64,000 bases of DNA from Actinoplanes subtropicus (GTDB lineage Bacteria; Actinomycetota; Actinomycetes; Mycobacteriales; Micromonosporaceae), in assembly GCF_000721705.1 (NCBI RefSeq), contig NZ_JOJL01000011.1, forward strand, positions 301,632 to 365,631. Reading direction: 5' to 3'. How positions within the stretch are numbered: the stretch's first letter is position 1; the number at the start of each line of letters is the position of its first letter. The notes beneath the pieces were generated by a model. That model was not told where the DNA came from. It saw only the letters and a program-made list of their open reading frames with translations, and did not search any database. A program made the position numbers and the translations under genes. Of the stretch, positions 32,570-39,615 are shown one piece after another.

Positions 32570-34264
32570 ATGAGCACGCTGCACCACGACGTCGAAGAGG
32601 CGCGGCGCACCGAGCGCCCGGTCGCCGGGGTCGTGGTGGCCTCGCTGGCCGTCCTCGCCGTCGTCGGGCTGGCGATCCGCACCAACATCAACGGCGATGT
32701 GACGTACGCCCTCGGCGGTCTGGAGACGGCCGGCAAGGGCGGCGTCAGCGTCTGGGACATCTTCATCGCCCGCCCGGTCGTCTACAAGCTGCTGATGGCC
32801 GTCCTCGACGGGGGCCGGCGGCTGCTGGTCGGCGACTCGCCGACGGCCGGCCACCTGGTGCTCCGGCTCGAGACGTACGTGCTGATCCTGGCGGTCGCCG
32901 CCGTGCTGTTCCTGGGCGTGCGACGGGTCGCCGGGCGGCCGGCGGCGGTGGGGATCGCGGCCGCGACCGCGCTGGCGCTGATCGTCTCGCCGCCCTGGCA
33001 CTTCCTCGAGCCGGACTGGGTGGCCCCGCTCTGCGGCGTGCTGGCGGTCGGCGCCGCGCTGCTGCCCCGGCGGCTCTGGGCCGGCGTGCTGCTCGGCGGC
33101 TTCGCCACGATGCTGGTGGTCGCGGTCAAACTGGCCACCTTCCCGGTCGCGCTGCTGACCCTGCTGATCATCGCGGTCTTCCACCGGCGCCGGGCCGCCT
33201 GGACGACGCTCTCGGCGCTCGTCTTCGTCGGCCTGTGGTACCTGGTGACCAGGCATTTCCTGCCCTGGGAGTGGATCTGGCTGCGGGACCAGGCCAACCT
33301 CGTCGACAACTCGCCGATCCACGGCATCCGCCTGGCCGAGCTGCACCGGCTGTACGTGGCGATCGGCGACATCGCCGTGCTCAACCCGCTGGTCATGGTC
33401 GCGCCGGCCGCCGCGGCCCGACTCATCCGCCGCCTGCCGGCCGGCCGGCCGCAATGGCTGGGCGTTCTGGTCGCGCTGGCCGCGGGCTTGCTGTCGGTGC
33501 TTTCCGCGTACGGGCAGGGCGAGTTCTACATGTACCACTTCGCGGCGGTCCCGGTCCTCGCCGCGGGCGTCGTCGGTGCCGCCTTCGCCCTGGTCCCGTC
33601 GTTCCGGCTGCCGCTGGCCGCGGCAACGCTGGCGGTGACCGTGCTGAGCGTGGCGCTGCTGCGCCTGCCCGCGGGGTGGCGGCACTCCCACGACGGCAAG
33701 GTCGCCCTCGCGTACGAGCTGATCGGTCTTGGCCTTGCGGTTTTGACCTGGTTCTTCGCCGGCCGATCGAGGCCCGCGCTGCCCTGGGCGGCGGGTGTGG
33801 TGGCGCTCAGCGTCGCGCTCGTGCCGGCGGTGCTGCCCGGCGATCCGTACGCGTTCGGCGGCTACAACTACAACATCTACAACCGGCCGTCGAGCGACAG
33901 CAGGTTCGTCGACCTGAGCAAGCGGCTGGGCCGGGACACCCCGGTGCTCTACCTGACCTTCGGCACCTTCAACCACTCCATCCTGAACCCGACGAGCTGC
34001 CGATACCCGTCGCCGCAGTGGCTGCAGCGGGCGAACACCTGGAGCCGGGTCACCGCGTTCCCCAGCTACCAGGACAACCTGCGCTGCCTCACCGACCCCG
34101 GCCACCACTACCGGTACGTGATCATCCACAAGGGATGGTTCGACGTGAACGCCGCCGGCCCGCAGGTGCGGGCCCTGCTCAACCAGCGCTTCGACTGCTC
34201 CCCGGCGGCCCGCGTCCCGGCCCCGGACCCGCTCGTGGTCTGCCCGGCCAGGTCTACAGAGTAG
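32570..34264 (+). CDS. Polytopic membrane protein, GT-C glycosyltransferase-like
   Basis: 564 residues with about 10-12 hydrophobic helices up to ~430 and a C-terminal soluble domain (~435-564) rich in aromatics (FGGYNYNIYNRPSSD, LYLTFGTFNHSI). An Asp in INGDVTYALGGLETA after TM1 is where GT-C enzymes carry their acidic motif. No single family is certain. ACCGGAGGG gives an RBS before ATG 32570. It converges with the MarR gene, the ends overlapping by 11 bp. 32352-32569 upstream holds its promoter but no clear hexamers. Confidence 0.68.
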   Translation: MSTLHHDVEEARRTERPVAGVVVASLAVLAVVGLAIRTNINGDVTYALGGLETAGKGGVSVWDIFIARPVVYKLLMAVLDGGRRLLVGDSPTAGHLVLRLETYVLILAVAAVLFLGVRRVAGRPAAVGIAAATALALIVSPPWHFLEPDWVAPLCGVLAVGAALLPRRLWAGVLLGGFATMLVVAVKLATFPVALLTLLIIAVFHRRRAAWTTLSALVFVGLWYLVTRHFLPWEWIWLRDQANLVDNSPIHGIRLAELHRLYVAIGDIAVLNPLVMVAPAAAARLIRRLPAGRPQWLGVLVALAAGLLSVLSAYGQGEFYMYHFAAVPVLAAGVVGAAFALVPSFRLPLAAATLAVTVLSVALLRLPAGWRHSHDGKVALAYELIGLGLAVLTWFFAGRSRPALPWAAGVVALSVALVPAVLPGDPYAFGGYNYNIYNRPSSDSRFVDLSKRLGRDTPVLYLTFGTFNHSILNPTSCRYPSPQWLQRANTWSRVTAFPSYQDNLRCLTDPGHHYRYVIIHKGWFDVNAAGPQVRALLNQRFDCSPAARVPAPDPLVVCPARSTE

Positions 34265-34700
34265 AGATCTCCTCGCCCGGCGCGGGGGCCTCGGTCATCC
34301 GCTCGAGCCAGGCGGTGACCACGGCGATCTCCTCGGCGGTGAAACCGGCCGCGAGCCGGGCCTCGACCGCCTGGACCGTCGGGACGGCCTCGGCGAGCCG
34401 CTGCCGGCCCGCGTCGGTCAGGAAGATCTGCTGGGTACGGCGATCGCTCGGGTGCGGCCGGCGTTCGACCAGGCCGGCCCGCTCGAGGCCGCCGAGCATC
34501 TCGTTGGCGGACTGGCGCGCGGTGGACACCTTGCGGGCCACGTCGGCGACCGACAGCCCGGGCACCTCGTCGAGCATCAGCAGCGAGGCGAACTGGGCCA
34601 CCGACAGGTCGTGCTGGACGAGCGCCTCGGCGACCACGCCCCGCAGGGCCAGCCAGGCATGGCGGACGAGAAAGGTCGAGCAGCCCAAGTTCTGTGTCAC
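34254..34700 (-). CDS. MarR-family transcriptional regulator
   Basis: 148 residues from GTG 34700. Winged helix ~30-120: HDLSVAQFASLLML, LSVADVARKVSTARQSANEMLGG (recognition helix), LVERRPHPSDRRTQQIFLTDAG (wing with the conserved DxR). It lies divergently beside a DHA2-type efflux gene, the standard arrangement for a MarR repressor of a drug or metabolite pump. The intergenic region has paired 16-bp inverted sites. Confidence 0.9.
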   Translation of the reverse strand: MTQNLGCSTFLVRHAWLALRGVVAEALVQHDLSVAQFASLLMLDEVPGLSVADVARKVSTARQSANEMLGGLERAGLVERRPHPSDRRTQQIFLTDAGRQRLAEAVPTVQAVEARLAAGFTAEEIAVVTAWLERMTEAPAPGEEISTL

Positions 34701-34723
34701 CCGCCCATTGTGCGACAGCGTCC

Positions 34724-34785
34724 TATTGACAGGTACCTGACAATCCTGCGAGGGTGAGCTCATGACCGTCAGGGACCTGTCAATA
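34724..34785. promoter_or_regulatory. Two inverted MarR-type sites
   Basis: TATTGACAGGTACCTG (34724-34739) reappears in inverted orientation as CAGGGACCTGTCAATA (34770-34785) with one mismatch, centres 46 bp apart. The first contains the palindrome CAGGTACCTG and a TTGACA that could be a -35; the second lies inside the 5' end of the transporter gene. Likely repressor sites for the divergent pair. Confidence 0.55.
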
Positions 34786-35685
34786 AGCCTACCGCGGCAG
34801 CGGCGGGTGCTGTCCGTCCTCGTCTTCGCCGCCGTGCTCATCTGGATCGACACCACCATCCTGGGCATCGCCCTCGAGCGCATCGCCGACCCGCGCACCG
34901 GGCTCGGCGCCACCCCGGGCCAGCTGCAGTGGGCGGTCGGGGCGTACGCGCTGCTGTTCGCCACCGCCCTGTTCGCCGCCGGCGCGCTCGGCGACCGGTA
35001 CGGGCACCGCACGATCCTGGTGCTCGGCCTGCTCTGTTTCGGCGCCGCCTCGATCTGGGCCGCCTGGGCCGGCGACGCGACCGGCCTGATCCTCGCCCGC
35101 GGCCTGATGGGGCTGGGCGGCGCGATGATGATGCCCACCTCGATGGCGATCATCGGGGCCACCTTCCCGCCCGAGCGGCGAGCCGGGGCGATCGCGGCGT
35201 GGTCGGCCTCGAGCGGGGTGGGGGTCGCGCTCGGGCCGCTGCTGGGCGGGCTGCTCGTCGACCACTTCTGGTGGGGGTCGGTGTTCCTGGTCAACCTGCC
35301 GGTGGCCGCCATCGCGCTGATCGGGATCGCGCTCGTCGTGCCGAACCCGAAGCTGGCCGCCCGCCGCCGCCCCGACCCGATCGGGCTGGTGCTCTCCACC
35401 GCCGGGCTGGCCCTGCTGGCGTACGGCCTGATCGAGGCCGGGCAGAACACCGACTGGGCGCGCTGGCGGGTGTGGGCGCCGATGCTGGCCGGGCTAGCGC
35501 TGCTGACCGCGTTCACCGTCTTCGAGTGGCGCTCGGCGGAGCCGTCGTTCGACCCGCGGCTGTTCCGCAACGGCCGGTTCAGCGCCGGGAACCTCGCCCT
35601 CGGCGCGCTGTTCTTCGGGATCACCGGGCAGATGTTCTACGGCAACTTCTACCTCCTCTCTGTTCGGGCAGCTCAGACCGCTTGA
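34762..35685 (+). pseudogene. DHA2-type MFS efflux transporter, 5' part, split by the prophage
   Basis: The first ~298 residues of a 14-TM drug:H+ antiporter: WIDTTILGIALERIA (TM1), GDRYGHRTILVLGL (motif A), GLMGLGGAMMMPTSMAIIG, and WSASSGVGVALGPLLGGLLVDHFWWGSVFLVNLP (motif C and after). At 35634-35654 it enters the phage attachment core, then reads ten phage-derived codons (LSVRAAQTA) to a stop at 35685. The missing half is at 56502-57171 in the same frame after excision. Without it the protein lacks its last ~5 helices and is unlikely to work. Confidence 0.9.
35634..35654. other. attL core (21 bp)
   Basis: The 21 bases beginning GTTCTACGGC and ending AACTTCTACCT occur identically at 35634-35654 and 56481-56501. 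Here they lie within the MFS gene, encoding FYGNFYL. The integrase gene ends 18 bp to the right. Confidence 0.93.
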
Positions 35686-36779
35686 AGCGGTCCGGCGGTC
35701 CGCACCTGGTCCGCATCAGCCCACGCCGCATCCATCCGCTGACGCATCCGCTGATCGCTGTCCGGCATCAGATGCCCGTACACCCGTACGACCAGGTCGG
35801 CGTTCGCATGGCCTAGCCACTCCGCCACCGCCACCACCGACTCACCGGCGGCAAGCAGCACGCTCGCGAAGTGGTGCCGCAAGTCGTGCGACGTCGTGCC
35901 CTCGGGCAGCCCGGCCCGCTCCACCGCGTCGCCTAAGACCTTCGTCCCGTACGCGGCGTGCGTCCACACACCGCCACGCGAGTTGTGGAACACCGAACCG
36001 TCCCGCAGCGGCGGGTACTCCTTCATGTGCAAGGCCAACGCGTCAGCGACGAACCCAGGTAGCGGAATCGGCCGCTCCGACAGCTTCGTCTTCGGCCGTA
36101 CGCGCTTGCGGCTCCCGGGCCGGAACTGCCACTGCACGTTCGCCCGCCGGCGCAAGAAGTCGACGTCCTCGCGGGTCAACGCGAGCAGCTCCCCGAGCCT
36201 CAGCCCCAAGCCCGCCTGCGTGATCACCATGGCGCGGCACCGGTCCGGGACTGCGTCGGCGAGCGCCCGGACCTGCGCCACGGACAACGGCACCAGCCGC
36301 GCCTGAGGCTGCTCCGGCAGGGCGACGTTCAGGAACGGCGACAGCCCAGGGTGCTGCTGGTCCGCGATCGCCGCCTTGAAGATGGCGGAGACGGTGTAGA
36401 CCACGACCCGTAGCGTGGATGGAGCGAGCACCGCCGCCCGCCCGGTCGCCCACGCTTGGGCGTGCGAGTGGCGTACGGAAACCAGCCGCATCGACCCGAA
36501 CCGCGTGCCCTCGACATGGTTGCGGATCGTCGACTCGACGCGCTTCGCGGTGCTCTCCTTGTGCGGGCGCATCTCCGCCCACTGCCGCGCGTACTCAGCG
36601 ACGGTGGTCTTGCTCGACAGGTCGACGTACCGACCCTTCGCCTTGGACGCCTCCATGTCGGCGCCATAGTTCTTGGCGTCCCGGCTCCGGTCGAAATCCT
36701 TGGCCCGCTCGTTACCGTCCGGGTCGTACCACCGGACCCGCCATTTCTTGCCGTTCGGGGAGCGCTTAACGGTCGCCAT
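35673..36779 (-). CDS. int: Phage tyrosine integrase
   Basis: 368 residues. N-terminal arm-binding/AP2-like domain (KKWRVRWYDPDGNERAKDF), SAM-like core-binding domain ~60-155, catalytic domain ~165-355 with Arg in GLGLRLGELL, His-x-x-Arg in SHDLRHHFAS, His in WLGHANADL and nucleophile Tyr in VVRVYGHL. All catalytic residues are present. The stop is 18 bp from attL, the standard int-att layout. The start overlaps the end of the repressor gene by 14 bp, so they may be transcribed together. Confidence 0.95.
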   Translation of the reverse strand: MATVKRSPNGKKWRVRWYDPDGNERAKDFDRSRDAKNYGADMEASKAKGRYVDLSSKTTVAEYARQWAEMRPHKESTAKRVESTIRNHVEGTRFGSMRLVSVRHSHAQAWATGRAAVLAPSTLRVVVYTVSAIFKAAIADQQHPGLSPFLNVALPEQPQARLVPLSVAQVRALADAVPDRCRAMVITQAGLGLRLGELLALTREDVDFLRRRANVQWQFRPGSRKRVRPKTKLSERPIPLPGFVADALALHMKEYPPLRDGSVFHNSRGGVWTHAAYGTKVLGDAVERAGLPEGTTSHDLRHHFASVLLAAGESVVAVAEWLGHANADLVVRVYGHLMPDSDQRMRQRMDAAWADADQVRTAGPLQAV

Positions 36780-37293
36780 CGGCCGTCATCTCTTCGAGTC
36801 GTTTACGGGCGTTAGCTGCGTCGTAGACGTTGCGCTCCAGGCGTTGAAGAATGGCGGTGATCTCGGCTCGCCGCACATGCAATTCCTGGAGTCTCGACTC
36901 CGCGCTCCCGAGTTCGGCTCTTAGCCTGTCGGCCTGCCTGGAAACATCTTTGAATTCACGTTCGACGACGGCGAGGCGTGCGGTCGCTTCGTCAATTGCC
37001 ACGTTTGCTTCCTCTGCTTCTGACTTCGTTGGGGTTCGGCCCAGTCGAAGATCGATGTTGAGCAGCGCGGCGATCGCCTGCACCTCGTTGAGCCGAATCG
37101 CCCGCTTGCCGGACTCGATTCGAGCAACGCCGCTCTGGTCAATGGTCAGATCGGCGTCTTCCTTGAGGCGGCTCGCGAGCGTCTCTTGAGACCATCCGCG
37201 GGCCTCCCGAACGCGCCGGACCATCTGTCCGAAGCGCTCCTCCAGAGATGGGGAGCCTGCCCCGAATGTTGGCTCGCGTTGGCTATGCGTCAC
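36766..37293 (-). CDS. XRE-family repressor with C-terminal coiled coil
   Basis: 175 residues from GTG 37293 (ATG 37317 would add eight). Residues ~18-75 are a Cro/C1-type helix-turn-helix (RGWSQETLASRLKEDADL, QSGVARIESGKRAIRL). Residues ~95-170 are a long Glu/Arg/Ala coiled coil (RLAVVEREFKDVSRQADRL), presumably for oligomerisation. TAGTCT lies 7 nt before the GTG, suggesting leaderless expression. Beside int and divergent from the excisionase/replication genes, it is the candidate lysogeny repressor. Confidence 0.82.
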   Translation of the reverse strand: MTHSQREPTFGAGSPSLEERFGQMVRRVREARGWSQETLASRLKEDADLTIDQSGVARIESGKRAIRLNEVQAIAALLNIDLRLGRTPTKSEAEEANVAIDEATARLAVVEREFKDVSRQADRLRAELGSAESRLQELHVRRAEITAILQRLERNVYDAANARKRLEEMTADGDR

Positions 37294-37300
37294 GGCATGG

Positions 37301-37348
37301 AGACTACATGCACCCATGCTTGACGGGAAGAGTCTCGGTGTGTTGAAT
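37301..37348. promoter_or_regulatory. Divergent lysogeny-switch promoters
   Basis: Rightward: TTGACG (37320-37325), 17-bp spacer, TTGAAT (37343-37348), for the xis/replication genes. Leftward: TAGTCT on the minus strand (37306-37301), 7 nt before the repressor GTG 37293. The two start regions are under 60 bp apart, so one repressor site could control both. Confidence 0.5.
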
Positions 37349-37398
37349 CATGCTCAGCCGCATCCGATGGAGATGCAGCAGTGCATGGGAGAGCTCCA

Positions 37399-37581
37399 AT
37401 GGAGAAGTTCCTCACCACCGAAGAGGTGGCTGTGCTGGCCCGCACCGGGCCGAGCACCGTGCGCTACTGGCGCATGCAAGGCACCGGCCCGAAGGGCATC
37501 AAACGCGGTAGGCGCGTGCTCTACCCGGAATCCGCCGTCGAAGCGTGGCTCCGCGGCGAGGACGAGAAGGCGACGGCCTGA
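37399..37581 (+). CDS. Excisionase-like HTH_17/MerR-type protein
   Basis: 60 residues from ATG 37399 (GGGAGAG at 37387-37393). MEKFLTTEEVAVLARTGPST followed by VRYWRMQGTGPKGIKRGRRV is the winged-helix fold of AlpA/Xis-type DNA-binding proteins, ending YPESAVEAWL. First gene rightward from the switch; it may direct excision or regulate early genes. Confidence 0.78.
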   Translation: MEKFLTTEEVAVLARTGPSTVRYWRMQGTGPKGIKRGRRVLYPESAVEAWLRGEDEKATA

Positions 37582-37582
37582 G

Positions 37583-37972
37583 GTGGAGGCGACCGTCCCG
37601 CCGCGGGCGTCCTCCCTCTGGGCCGTCATGCCGGCCGCCACCGCAGCACGGAAGGCCGAACTCGCACGGCTCCAGGCCGACGCCCGCAAGCAGGCCCAGC
37701 ACCGCCGAGAGCGCGTCCTCAAGCACGAGTGGGCGAAGCAGCGGCTCCGCAAGATCTTCGGCTACAAGGCGGCCGAGCAGTGGAACGGCTACATGCCACC
37801 CGCGCGAGATCCAGCCCGGAACGGCGGAGATCAATCGTCTCCGCCCAACACCTCTGAGCACCGCAAAGCGCTCATGCAGCTGCTGCGCGACGTCGACGAG
37901 TTCGACCGCACCGGACAACTGCCTGAGGGGGTCACAGATCTCGTCGAGGTCGATCCCAGCGAATCGAAGTGA
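37583..37972 (+). CDS. Phage protein of unknown function
   Basis: 129 residues from GTG 37583, or 114 from ATG 37628; the start is uncertain. Highly charged helix in the middle (ARKAELARLQADARKQAQHR), then RKIFGYKAAEQWNGYMPP and an acidic C-terminus. No recognised domain. It lies between the excisionase-like gene (1-bp gap) and the replication gene (3-bp gap), so it is part of the early operon. Confidence 0.6.
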   Translation: MEATVPPRASSLWAVMPAATAARKAELARLQADARKQAQHRRERVLKHEWAKQRLRKIFGYKAAEQWNGYMPPARDPARNGGDQSSPPNTSEHRKALMQLLRDVDEFDRTGQLPEGVTDLVEVDPSESK

Positions 37973-37975
37973 CGT

Positions 37976-38770
37976 GTGGCGATCCAGCTCATCAGAGAGG
38001 TCGTCGCCTACCTGCCGGGCAGCGCCCTCACGCCCGCCGAGCGGACAACGCTATTCGCCATCGCCGAGGCCGCCGACGCCAACACACGCGAGGCGTACCA
38101 GTGCACAGGCGAGAACGGCCGGCGGCGCTGGGTGCTGGCCGAGATTGTCGGGGTGGGCGACGACGGGCTCAAGTCGATCCTCCAGAGGCTCGCGAAGCGC
38201 GACCTCGAGGTCCGCGTCCCCATCGGTAAGGACAAGAAGGAGAGGGTGATCTACGCGGTGAAGGGCCACCAGACCACCTACCGGCTTCCCGCTTTAGGCG
38301 GGGTTCTCTCACCGCCTATGAACTCCTATGGCGGTGTCACCTCACCCAATGGCGGTGTTGTGACACCCGATGGCGGTGTCAGAACCTCCCCCTTCTCTTC
38401 TGCTTCTCCTAGCTATTCCAAAAGCAGCAGCGCCGAAGCGTTCATCTCCGAAGCAACCGGAGCTACCGCCGAGGAAGCCGAGGCGATCGTCAAGAGGATC
38501 GACAACGAGCGCCAGGGTGCGTACCGGGTGCGCACCTGGATCCCGTTCCTCCGCAAGTTCGCAGAGGGCGGCGACCTGAAGCGCTACCTCGTCGAGCACC
38601 GCGCCGCGACCAAGCGCGCCAACGACGACGCCGACCGCAAGCACCGCCAAGGCCAGCCGCCGTGCGAGCACGGCATGGCCGGCGGCAACCAGCAGCACCC
38701 GCGCACCGGCGAGCTCTGGTGCACGGACTGCCGCAAAGCCCAGCGACTCACCGATTGGAGGACCGCATGA
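37976..38770 (+). CDS. Phage replication-initiator-like protein (winged helix), with internal iterons
   Basis: 264 residues from GTG 37976. N-terminal ~1-105 is a winged-helix replication-protein type domain (TPAERTTLFAIAEAAD, VLAEIVGVGDDGLKSILQRL). A linker, ~108-145, is encoded by the iteron array (repeating GGV with S/T-P). The C-terminal part ~150-250 has a helical segment (EAEAIVKRIDNE, WIPFLRKFAEGGDLKRYL) and CEHG...CTDC, a possible zinc site. The layout recalls lambda O, where the origin lies inside the initiator gene. The stop overlaps the next start (ATGA). Confidence 0.65.
   Translation: MAIQLIREVVAYLPGSALTPAERTTLFAIAEAADANTREAYQCTGENGRRRWVLAEIVGVGDDGLKSILQRLAKRDLEVRVPIGKDKKERVIYAVKGHQTTYRLPALGGVLSPPMNSYGGVTSPNGGVVTPDGGVRTSPFSSASPSYSKSSSAEAFISEATGATAEEAEAIVKRIDNERQGAYRVRTWIPFLRKFAEGGDLKRYLVEHRAATKRANDDADRKHRQGQPPCEHGMAGGNQQHPRTGELWCTDCRKAQRLTDWRTA
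38328..38379 (+). repeat. Three iterons, candidate replication origin
   Basis: ATGGCGGTGT occurs at 38328-38337, 38349-38358 and 38370-38379, an exact 21-bp period, with CACC/ACACC in the spacers. A degenerate copy (AGGCGGGGTT) lies near 38296. A pyrimidine-rich, lower-GC tract follows (~38385-38425). Direct iterons beside an easily melted tract inside the initiator gene are the hallmark of lambdoid origins. Confidence 0.6.
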
Positions 38771-38937
38771 CCCGCGACCAGTGCCGGTACGTCACCCGGC
38801 ACGGCAACCAGTGCACCGGAGAGCCGGTCGACACCTCGGCGCAGGCCGAAATCCTGCTCTGCACACGCCACCTCGGCAACGCCCTGGAACTGCTCAAAGC
38901 CAGGGGATTCGTCATCAGCCCACCGAAGGAGAACTGA
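38767..38937 (+). CDS. Small Cys/His phage protein
   Basis: 56 residues, ATG overlapping the replication gene stop. CRYVTRHGNQCTGEP and LLCTRHLGN give a C-x9-C-x17-C-x2-H arrangement, probably one zinc site. Similar tiny treble-clef-like proteins are common in actinophage early regions, with unknown role. Confidence 0.55.
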   Translation: MTRDQCRYVTRHGNQCTGEPVDTSAQAEILLCTRHLGNALELLKARGFVISPPKEN

Positions 38938-38940
38938 CCC

Positions 38941-39372
38941 ATGACCGACATCCAGGAGACCGAGGACTGCAAGCACTGCCAGGGCCTCGGCACCAAGCCC
39001 ACCGACATCGTCGACGAGGACGACTTCGAGGCCGTACTCGCCGAACTCAAGAGCGAGATCAACGGCGAAGGCCCCTACAGCGTGCGCTCCGAACTGCCCA
39101 GCCGACGCCTCAGGGCCGCCTCGCGGATCATCTGGCTCGCCAACCGCATCGTCTGGCTCGATCACCTGCCCTACCTGCGGGACGAGGAAGAGCAGCGCCG
39201 CGCGGATCGAGTCGCCATCGCTCAGGACGTCATCGACGCCAAGGTCGAGGCCGGCGTCCTGGTGCGCCTGCCCAACGGCCGAATCGTCGCGTCCAGCGAG
39301 TACGACGCCGCCGTCCATGGGCCTAAGGACTGCGGTCACACCGAGATCTGCGACCACCTGACCGAGAACTGA
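38941..39372 (+). CDS. Hypothetical phage protein
   Basis: 143 residues, ATG 38941, 3 bp after the previous gene. It starts with a short DCKHCQGLGT Cys motif, then an acidic helical middle (DEDDFEAVLAELKSEING) and a Trp-rich IIWLANRIVWLDHLPYL; CGHTEICDHL at the C-terminus supplies more Cys/His. The zinc-ribbon-like ends may pair. No family recognised. Last gene before the internal terminator. Confidence 0.6.
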   Translation: MTDIQETEDCKHCQGLGTKPTDIVDEDDFEAVLAELKSEINGEGPYSVRSELPSRRLRAASRIIWLANRIVWLDHLPYLRDEEEQRRADRVAIAQDVIDAKVEAGVLVRLPNGRIVASSEYDAAVHGPKDCGHTEICDHLTEN

Positions 39373-39378
39373 CCACGC

Positions 39379-39409
39379 GGGCCGGGCGTGCCTCTAACAC
39401 GCCCGGCCC
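39379..39409 (+). terminator. Hairpin between early and late prophage genes
   Basis: GGGCCGGGCGTG (39379-39390) and its perfect complement CACGCCCGGCCC (39398-39409), 7-nt loop. It immediately follows the last early gene. There is no U tract; an RBS (GGAAGGAAG) starts 2 bases later, so antitermination or partial read-through would be needed for late expression. Confidence 0.7.
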
Positions 39410-39427
39410 AGGAAGGAAGACTCTCAC

Positions 39428-39532
39428 ATGAAACCGTCCACCGCCGTGCAGATCACCAGCGCCATCCTCGCGATCAGCACCGGCCTCAGCGTCACCGCGT
39501 TCATCCTCAGCGTGTGGGCGCTGGTCCGATGA
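39428..39532 (+). CDS. 34-residue single-TM peptide
   Basis: MKPSTAVQITSAILAISTGL then VTAFILSVWALVR; one hydrophobic helix with a charged end. RBS GGAAGGAAG (39411-39419) is well placed, and the stop overlaps the next start (ATGA 39529-39532). Likely a real membrane microprotein, role unknown. Confidence 0.5.
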   Translation: MKPSTAVQITSAILAISTGLSVTAFILSVWALVR

Positions 39533-39615
39533 CCATCGAGCTAGGGAACAACGCCAGCTTCGCGCTGGTCGCCATCACCCTCATCCTCGCCGTGGCCTGG
39601 TCGCGCAGGCGATGA
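39529..39615 (+). CDS. 28-residue single-TM peptide
   Basis: MTIELGNNASFALVAITLIL then AVAWSRRR: outside Asn-rich segment, one helix, basic end. It is held by ATGA overlaps on both sides (39529-39532 and 39612-39615), which supports translation. Together with the previous peptide it forms a tandem TM pair ahead of the terminase. Confidence 0.5.
   Translation: MTIELGNNASFALVAITLILAVAWSRRR

Noticed and set aside
35634..35654. tRNA gene as integration site
   Set aside because: The att core lies in an MFS coding sequence. No cloverleaf can be drawn around either att site.
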